A stretch of 64,000 nucleotides of DNA from Colias croceus. Lineage: Eukaryota; Arthropoda; Insecta; Lepidoptera; Pieridae. A program made the position numbers and the translations under genes. Position 1 is the stretch's first letter. Each line of letters begins with the position of its first letter. Location of the stretch: the NCBI RefSeq assembly GCF_905220415.1, contig NC_059544.1, forward strand, positions 6,140,501 to 6,204,500. Reading direction: 5' to 3'. Under the pieces are notes generated by a model. The model did no database searches and had not been told where the DNA came from. It saw only the letters and a program-made list of their open reading frames with translations. Shown here one piece after another: positions 40,201-50,400 of the stretch.

Positions 40201-41368
40201 GTCGCACAGTACTTAAAGCTACCACGGAAAGCTTGCGATCGATGCCGAGGGACGGACAGCACGTTAGTTACGCTCCTTACTGGATTCAAACCATGATCTT
40301 TTCTCCATCTTAATTTTTCGTAGAGATACGAAGGACGCTTGGATTTAAACAGGTCAAAAAGTAGACAAGCCAAATATAGATCTTGTCTACTTTTCATGTT
40401 TAGCATTTTGGCGGAGTTTAAAAAAGGTGTTATATGTGATCTCGGAGGGACGTTGAAGCAGTATCTAACACAAGCATTCTGCACTCTTTGAATTAGACGT
40501 TGTGAACGTTGAAGCAAACAAGGTCCATACACATTTATGCAATAATTTAATTTAGATAGTACTAGAGATTCAGCTAAAAGTATACGGAGGTTAGTGCTTA
40601 TTTTTTTTATTTTTTTTTTTTATTCTTTATTCTATATATTTCGGTAAAAGCTAATGAATATTGTTACGTTTCATTTTATGAAATCGTTGGTGAAATACAT
40701 TATGTTCATTTAAAAAATATAACGAAAAAAGTTATTTGTATATCTATGAATGTTAAACAAACTTATAAACATCAATTTATTTCAAATATCGAAAAAAAGT
40801 TGTATAAGTATTACTTTATAAAAATATGCGTGTAAGGACTAAGGATACATATAAAGATTGTATCATTAAATATTTTCCCTGATTAAAATCGTCTCTCAAG
40901 CAACCTTTGTTTGATGTGTGTTTTGATAAACAATACCTTTACAGAAGATGATATGAATTTTCGTAACAGTGGGTCTAACACAAACACCTACTAACTCCTA
41001 CATGTTATAAGGTTATCACCCTCGTAACTACATCATAAACAAGATATTTGTGAAATTATATCATGATCCTTATTCTCGTTAAATTTTGTACCCAGTGAGT
41101 TATAAATAATAAATAAATAAATCATTTATTTGTTTTATCAAAGTGTAGTACAATAAAATTGATTACAGTAAGAATTGCGTATAAAAATAATGGGCACGTA
41201 ATAAAGATACCCTAGTCCCCACACTAGGATACCCTGTGTTGTGGGAAACTAGTCTCTTCCGATGTTACATGAATATATTTTGATTTTACAAAATTAAGAC
41301 TATTATTTATTGCAGTGTAAGAAGTACAAAGAAACAAAAAATAAAATACTTAACAAACTCCAGTGTAT

Positions 41369-41439
<71 letters not shown>

Positions 41440-44400
41440 TGTGTGTGTGTGTGTGTGTGTGTTTTACTTTTCACTAACAAGCAAAGCTTCAGTTTCAGTA
41501 TAATTTAAGTTGAGTAAAAGTTGCTCTAATTTCTTTTTAAAAATATATATTGATGAATTTATGATATTTACATTTAATCTTTTAATAAACTTATTGTAGA
41601 GGAAAGGGCCCCTATAACTATAAAAACGTTTGACAAAATGGGTATTACATTTCGGAAGCGTGAAATTAACTCGTCTTGGGGCTCTTGATATTGGTGTAAA
41701 GGTTTGCTTTGACATTTTGTGAAACTTTTGAGCGGTAGCCAAGATGTAAAGTTGACGGACTGACAGGACTTTTGCGTCGGTGTATAGTGCAGTAGTAGCG
41801 TACCGAAAAGGTTTTTGTAAGCAACTTTGAGTATTGCCCGTTGAGCGCGCTCAATTTTAAGCATCAGGGTGAGACCACCGCCTCCCCAGACTGAAATGCA
41901 ATAAGAAATAATGGATTCGCAGAGTGCTTTGTAAACTAGTTTTATTGTATGGGCATCGGCAACTGAACGTAATTTTTTAAATATGTGTATAAGCTTTCTA
42001 ATCCTGGAGGACAGTGTGTTTATCTGAGGTTCCCAGGAAAGTTTGGAATCAATAATGACTCCTAAATATTTGATTTCGTTAACTTCTACAATTGATGGAC
42101 ATACACAAGAAGAAGAGTTTGTACACGAATGGATTCGAAGATCTAGCGGCGAAGGTGGGACAGAGCGACTCGTTATACTGAAGCTAATGAATTTAGTTTT
42201 GTCAATATTCAAGGTTAAAAGGTTGTCCTGTAACCAAGAAGCGACAGTGAAAAGACCATTTTGTGCTACAGCTTTTACTTCATTCCAAGAGTCAGAATAA
42301 AATACAAGAGCTGTGTCATCTGCAAAAGAGAATAAATTAGTATAAAGAAGGGAAATGGAGCAAAGATCGTTCATGTACATTAAAAATAATGTAGGAGCGA
42401 GCACGCTGCCTTGAGGTAAGCCATATGGGATGTTCATTAGAGTGCTATGTTGATTATTTATGCATACTCTTTGACGACGATCAGTAAGGTAAGAAGTGAA
42501 CCATTGCAGAGCGATGCCTCGAACTCCGTACAGTTCCATCTTACGTAAAAGAATGGGCCGCGAGACAGTATCGAAAGCTTTCGCCAGATCCAGGAATACC
42601 GCGATGCATTTCTGTCCCGAGTCTAATTTGTTGCTAATGCAATCAACAAGGGAGGAAACCGCACCATCAGTAGACCTGTTCTGGCGAAAGCCAAATTGGT
42701 TGCAAGCAAGTAGCGATTCTTTTTCCAGATAGGAAAGAAGTCTTTTGTTAATGACTTTTTCCAAAATTTTGGATAGCGTCGGCAGAAGAGATATGGGTCG
42801 ATAATTAGAGAACATTAATTTGCAACCAGATTTATGAATTGGGATGACATTTGCAATTTTCCAGTCATCTGGGAATGTACCCGTAGTAATACTGAGATTA
42901 CATAAGTAAGTAATCGGGGCAGCAAGGCAGGTTTTTGACATTATAATCATTTTACTAGGAATGTTATCCCATCCACAGCTGGCAGAGGGTTTCAGGCTAC
43001 TAATTAAATTGGCAATTTCGAGTTCGTCGGTCGGTGTTATGAAAAAAGATTTTGTAAAATTTGGTATAGATAATTTATCGGCAAGAAGATTCTCAGAGGT
43101 ATTGAGTTTTTGTAGTGTTTTATTTGCAAGATTTTTACCTATGCTAGTAAAATACTCATTAGTGTTATATAGTGACTCGTCGATAGAGTCAGAACATTTT
43201 AATAAATCATCAGAATTAGAGTTGGGCGAGTTTAAGCAACATATATTTTTAACAGTCGACCATAAGCGCTTTGAATTGCCTTTATTTTTCTTTAAATTCT
43301 CACTATCATGAAGGTTTTTAAGATTTTGAAGAATATTATTACAATAGTTACGGTAACATATGTATTTTTCTTGCAGTACGACATCCTTAGGGCGCTTCCT
43401 AGCAATATTGTGGAGACGATCTCTTCGTCTAACGCAACGAAGTAGACCTGGTGTAATCCATTGTTTTCTAATGGCTTTAGAATTTGGAATAGTACAACAG
43501 CTTGTATTGTTTTCGATCGCTGTGTGAAGTGGATTAACAAAAGCTGCCACTGCTTCGTTGATGTTGTCGATGCTGTATAAGAATTTCCAGTCTATATTTT
43601 GTACATCATTGCGAAGATTATCAAAATGGATTTTTTTATATTTCTGTGAAGGAGGGGATGGTTCAGAATTTTTGAAAGTAACACCCACTAAAACAGCGTC
43701 ATGGTCAGAAACTGATGAAGGACAAACAGCAACCCGGCAAGAGAATTGGCTTTTTATTTGAGCATGGTCTAAGCAACTGTCACCCCGTGTCGGCAGATTA
43801 TGACCTGAAGTTATTCCATAGTAAGCCAAGAGATCAAGATATTTATGGACTCTGGTATCAGAACTGGAGTTTCTTATATCGATATTGAGATCCCCTACGA
43901 TAAATATGGACTTGTTTTGGTACGATATGATCAACCGTTCCAGTGATATTAAAAACTCGTCAATATTGTGAACAGACGGGGATCTATATATCGACACAAT
44001 GACCATGTTGCTATTCAAAACGGTAACCGTGCAGTTGGCATCAGTAAACGAAGGTTCGTGATTCTCAACTTGTAAGCTCGATTTGAACAACAGAACAATG
44101 CCATCACTTTTATTTAAGAAATTGTTTGATTTAAATAGAGAGTAGCCAGCCAGATTAAAATAAGTAAAGGATTCATCAATCCAACATTCAGTTAGGACTA
44201 TGAGGTCAGGAGCAAAATTGAGTCTATTCAGGAATAAGGAAAAACTGTCAAAATTCTTACGAATGCTTCTTATATTTTGGCTTACGATGGTTAGATGACA
44301 GGAATAAAAGTAGTTGGAACAGCTTTCAGGACATGGCAAAAGAACATTTTGAATAAGCGGCGTGTTATCAATATTATTAATTAGATTTAAGTTATCGAAT

Positions 44401-47400
44401 GTTAAAAATTATTTTAATATAGGGGACTTCGAATATGTTTGCATAAAAAGAAAAAGTATGTAAACAGATGTGAGATAATATTATAAAATTTATTCTCAAT
44501 ATAGTTAATTTAGTAGTGATAAGTAATGGTGAAAGATAATTATTTGTGAATGAGATTGTGAATATAATGTGAAGTGTGTAAGGAATGTTAATATTAAGTT
44601 GTAATTTAATCAACAAGCTGGAGTTTGTACTGTTATTAAATTTATAATACGAATGCAAAGAGATGAATAGTTTATAAAAGCGATTATTTCTTAAAGTTTC
44701 GTGCAGCGTTTAAGATGTTAGTTTTGTGTAAAGTATTTGAAAACTCAATAAATAGGTTGGACATAGATTTATCTTTCCTATTCGTCATACGAAAAACATC
44801 TCTTAAATCATTCGGTTGTATAACAATCTTTAGGGTTGAACAAAGCTTATATACGTAGTCATATAGCATGGATTTTGAAGTTTGATCTTTTTTGGGGACA
44901 TTACGTATTATGATAGACTTATGTAAGGCCGAAGTTTGTAAATAACCTTTAATCGGTAGAAGCAACTACGCACAACTTCAAGGACATGACTTTCAAATTT
45001 TAGATGCTTATCGAAAGTAACACCTAAATTACGAGCCTCATTTACCTTCTGTATGGGAACATTTTCAATATAAAGAGAAATATTAGAGTTCTCTATTGCT
45101 TGCACTTGTCGCCTGGAGCCAACAATCATGTATTTCGATTTATTAGGGTTCAACACTAATGAATTATTATATGACCACTTTGATACACCATTTAAATCAT
45201 GAGATATTTTATTTAACGATGAAGACAAATCCTTACAATTCACAGGCAAACACACCTGCAGATCGTCTGCATAGATGTGATATTTGCAAAGGTTAAGGCA
45301 GTTAGTAATATCTGCTGCATATATTATAAAGAGAAGAGGACCTAGAATGGATCCCTGAGGTACACCTCGTGTCACAAAAAGTTCACTAGATGTAGAAGTG
45401 GAACCATCACTATTGTTAACAATAACCTTTTGTGAGCGACCACCTAGATAACTATGAAACCACTCTAAGGAACTGGTATCAAACCCATAGAAAGAAAGCT
45501 TAGCGACCATAAGCTGCAAATTTAAACAGTCAAAAGCCCGAGAGAAATCCAAAAGTACTAATGCTGTCGCATATCCCTCATCCTGATTAGCAAGTAGATC
45601 ATCGGTGACATTGAGCAAAGCTGTTGTAGTGCCTCGTTGCCTTCTGAACCCTGACTGTAACTCCGGAAAAATATTATGCTTTTCACAGTATTTCACAACT
45701 TGAAAGTAAACAACCTTTTCGAGTATCTTAGATAGAAATGGAAGTATACTTATAGGTCTAAGATCTTTGAAGTCCACCGGATTGTCAGTTTTAGGCAGAG
45801 GACGAACGAGCGCAATTTTCCAAATAGATGGAAACGTAGATGTAGCCAGAGAGCGATTTACAATAGCTGTAATTACTTTAAGTGTCGTAGGAAGTGTGAG
45901 TAAAATCATATCTCTAGGAATACCATCATAACCCTCAGCATTGGACTTCAAATTAATAATAATTTTAGCTACGGCATTTTCATCAACAAGATCAAATTTA
46001 AAGACACCTTTGCCGTAATTATTATTACTGAAGTAGTCAAGGATGGATTGATCTACATTGCCAGTGCCAGGAATATTCAAAAATTGTGAGTTAATCTTAT
46101 TTGGATCTCGAAGAAGGTCAGGCAAAACGGCACTAGTTTTAAAATTAGGCAAAATTTGACTCTTTAATTTTTTCCACAAAACTTTACTATTTTTTGAATG
46201 AGCATCATAAAATGATATCTTTTCTTGGTGCAAACATATATTGACAAAACTTTTTAATGATTTATAATAAATCTTGTCCTTTTCACACTTTGTTGTACGG
46301 TATTTAACGAGTGCATCATCCCGAACCGACATCAAATGTCTGAGATTACTTGTCAACCATGGAGAGCGCCTATTCTCGCCATTACATCTTACCGTATAAA
46401 AAATAGGATGCTACTCGGTCTGATACAAATATTCCATACAGGATACAGTAGATACTTACATCACTATTACATCGCAAAAACGGAATACAAGCCGTTGATT
46501 GACAGTTCAGACATCGCGAGGGTTATAATAAACATGTAACAAGCATAATGGCATGCGCTTAAAGTTGAACATTTGGCATTCAGTCCGTGACGGTGCATGA
46601 TCAAGCTTATTATCGATGCTTCAAATTTTGAAGCCGTGGTGTACAACTCGTCACGTTTGGATTTACTCCCCTTTATAATGTACAGACAAATACTTACGAC
46701 GCTACTGAATATATTTTATTGTGTTTCTTCATACACTAATATTTTGTCAAAAAAGGTCAAAAACATGCACTGTAAAAAGTTATGAACAAGATTAGTAGTA
46801 GAAGAAAAAAGTTAAAAAATATATTACCTATCTATTTCCATTTTGGACTAAGCAAATTAAGATAAGGGATCTTATTGCCATGATAAACGAAAAAAAAAGA
46901 TAAGGGACTTGAAAAATAGCTTGAGTATGAAAAAACTTTTAAATCAGTATTTAAATTTATCGCAAATAAAATAACTTGTTAAAGGAAATTCATTGATTGT
47001 AATCACAAACAGAGATTTTTATTTAAATTTGAAATCGGAATCAATTGAAGTCTATTTTTGCTTACTGTAGTTGGAAATCGTTTTCCAATGCTACAAAGCC
47101 TCTTTAGGATTACTGAGCCCTCGGTTGCCATGGCGACGTATTTATTCCTCTCCTTGTACCAAGGCTTAACTGCCTATTCTATTAAATCTCACATTGAATT
47201 ATCGTGATATAGGTTGAATAGATATTATATTTTACGTACGTGCAATTTCTTAAGTTCGTATTATCTGCGAGGATAATACTTTCTCTAATAAGATTGAAAC
47301 GTATAATATTAAATCACGTTGTATGTTGTATACATTCCAATAGTCAGAATAAACCTATCATTCCGTAGCATAGATAGTCATCATCAAGTATAACATTTAA

Positions 47401-50400
47401 ATTGAGTATCAAATTGAACTCATTTCTACACGTAACATTATATTTCTGCTTACATACACAATAAATTTGGAGATGATGAAATATTACATTTATATCAGTT
47501 TTGTGGAATTAAGGGCGTTGTTAATATGCAAACAGGTTTTGTAGTTAGCGCCGATAGAGCATTAAAAATGGGTTAATATTTTTTTTATGTTACACAACAC
47601 TAATCCTACAATTATTTCTGGCTTCATTTACAATTAAAGGCAATTGGCAATTATTATAACTTAAAATAAAATTATCAGGGAGTAACCTATCCTTCCTGTC
47701 ACGGCATTTGGAGGATGTGGGCACCGCCGATGGAGCGCTCGAGGCTGGCAACATTAGCTTTCTGCGGCACTTACGCTGGCATCGTCATAGGCATGCCACT
47801 GTCGGGACTTCTTACTGATTATATATCGTGGCAAACACCATTCTACTTCTACGGTGTTTCGGGTATTATCTGGTAAGTAATTTTCAATATAATAGGTTCC
47901 TTCAAATATTTATCTTATAATCCTATTAAAAACATTGTTAAAAGTCTTCTACAGGATTTTTTTTACATTCATGTGTTAAATAACACAAATGTGTTATTTA
48001 AGGTACACGCTTTGGCTATGGCTTGTGTTCGAGCGTCCAAGCAAACATCCTCACATTTCTGGTCGCGAGTTGGCATACATCGAGCAGTCCTTAGGCACAT
48101 CCACACAGGCAGCTATGCCTGGCTTTTGGAATACTCCTTGGAAAGAATTCGCAACTTCACCACCGGTAATATTATAAAGTCCTAACTAACTAACTAAAAA
48201 CTGAATCATTCAACGTGTAGTATTTGATTGGTACTTAATGAACACAAATTGAATGGTTATCGTTTTAGGTATACGCCATCATTGTAGCAAACTTCTGTAG
48301 GACTTGGAACTTCTGCTTGCTGGTAATCTTCCAATCGGCGTATTTCAACACGCGTTTCAATATGCAGATCACTGAGGTAAATATATTTTGTAACAAAATT
48401 TTCATTGATTTTTTTTTCTTTACATGAAATATTATATGAATTATGTTTTGACAGTCCGGTTTTGTTGGCGCCATACCTCATTTGATCATGACTTCTCTGG
48501 TGCCAATCGGCGGTATGATGGCTGATTACTTGCGTAAAAACAACATCATGACAACAACTAATGTACGCAAGCTTTTCAACTGTGGTGGATTTGGATTAGA
48601 AGCCTTCTTCTTTGTACTCGTAGCTTACGCTGATAATAAGGTAATATTAATTGTCGATTCATCGGGAATAATATTCCCGATACATATTACATATACATAT
48701 TATGTATGAAATATATTTTGTGTATGTATTACCACTACATAAGAATTATTTTGCAGTACGTAGCAACAATAGAGTTGACCCTCGGAGTGGCTTGCAGCGG
48801 TTTCGCGATTTCGGGATATAATGTAAATCACCTGGATATAGCGCCAAGATATGCGTCCATTTTGATGGGCTTGTCCAACGGCATTGGCACGATTGCTGGC
48901 TTTATCGTCCCCATTGTGATTGATTACATGACCCAGGAGAAGGTAAGCGATGGAGATTTTTTAGGAAATATTATTAAGCATTATGAAGTGAACGATAAAT
49001 CTCGTTTTGCGTTTATTGTACGACAGAAATATTAGGTCTTTAAGTTTTATCATTTTATATGTTATATGGTATCTTCGAATTGTGTTAGATAATCATCAAA
49101 TAATTAAAATTTAATCCAAATTTTACTTTATACTTCTTAAAGCAAAATTTCATTACCTTTTCGAGATCCTCAAAGTAGCTTTGTTAAGGCTTTGTTATTC
49201 AAATTTGAAAAATCTAAATTTTGAAAATAAATTTCATAAGAATTTTTCTTAAACTTGCTCAGTCTTTACAATTTTGTTGATCACATTTGAAAGTGATAAA
49301 AATAACTCAGTTTCTCACCATTCGTGCGTACAACCGACTGTTCTGAGTTCCCCTCGGTAAGGCTTCAGTATCGAAACAATAAAGACATTGGGCCGTGGCT
49401 AATTTTAAAAAGGAAATCGAGCTCAGAGCGACGCGCGCTCTGAATACAAAATGAACGGTTGTGGGTGCGCGCCGATGCGTTACACCGACTGTTTCGCGTT
49501 TGCCACTTTATTATCCATATTGAGTTATAGTTTTGTTAGATGTTTATTGTATATTAAGTATAATGTTTATTACTGTTATTACGAGGGATGAATTAAACGA
49601 TACCTACTCAACACTCATGTTATATTAATGTAGCACTAACTAGTCTATTTTCTGTATCATAGAGTACCTGAATCTACCAACTGCTTTATCTAATTTTTCA
49701 TTACCAGTTTTAAATATCAAACACTTCTTTTTTATCTAATAGGATCAACTAGAGAAAGCTATAACGGAATGGCGAGCCGTATTCATAATGGGCGCTATGG
49801 TGCACTTTTTCGGCATCACAGTTTATGGCATATTCGCGTCGGGAGAGCTGCAGCCCTGGGCGGACCCCACTCCTCCATATGAAGCTCCATTGAAGCCTAT
49901 TGACCAGGAAACTACATTCGTAAGTATACTTGCTCTTGTTAAGTTTCTTTAAAGTTTGCCTATATGTTTTTTATTTTTTGTTAAGAACTGTTGTTGTAAG
50001 TTTTTAAAATTTGTAAGCGTTTAATCTTTATCACATTTCGATATGACCACTTGAAAAGATTCTGTTACATTAACAATTGCTTAAAATTCTTACAATTTAT
50101 AGATTTTTGTTTCTATCAACACGTAAAAAGATAATAATTGGATTTATTTATGAGGGTGTTCGAATCACCTCATCAATTTCAATTTAAAAAGATTGCATTT
50201 TATCAATCATACTATTTTTAATTTTCTGTTAGTTTAAAAAAAATTATAGATCATTTATAGGTACTATACCTTGTATATATTTGGTTTTACCACAAAACAA
50301 TTTAAACATAGTCTAACTTTAAACCTGGGACCTGTCACTTTAATAGTTGTCTGTGAAATACGACAAAACCATAATAAAGAGAACCCGCGCTTAAAGTTAA

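Larger units (their letters stand above)
41104..44389 (-). mobile_element. LINE A, CR1-like, nearly complete ORF2
   Basis: Inner element, 3286 bp. Its 3' UTR (41104-41463) contains text I recognise from many lepidopteran repeats (CCCCACACTAGGATACCCTG, TGTTGTGGGAAACTAG) and a (TG)n tract. It is truncated on the 5' side just before ORF2. Flanked by AGTTAT copies. One frameshift is visible. Confidence 0.75.
39625..46384 (-). mobile_element. Three-layer nested non-LTR retrotransposon stack
   Basis: Outer element B is 39630-40601 plus 44919-46379, with target copies CATTA at 39625-39629 and 46380-46384. Middle element C is 40602-41103 plus 44390-44918, with CTTAT copies at 40597-40601 and 44919-44923. 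Inner element A is 41104-44389, with AGTTAT copies at 41098-41103 and 44390-44395. All lie on the minus strand. The key proof is B: removing C plus A and one CTTAT joins B's codons in frame through RPYIS|TNLRILLAESL. Order of insertion: B, then C, then A. Confidence 0.75.
39457..47678. other. Intron 4, filled by nested retrotransposons
   Basis: About 8.2 kb, of which 39630-46379 is a three-layer LINE stack on the minus strand. The rest (39457-39624 and 46385-47678) is AT-rich with no exon or repeat recognised. Confidence 0.8.

Noticed and set aside
44908..44965. Reading the 44.9-kb junction as a template-switch chimera of two LINEs
   Set aside because: The missing part of LINE B was found at 40601 in the matching frame, with CTTAT on both sides, so nested insertion explains it better.
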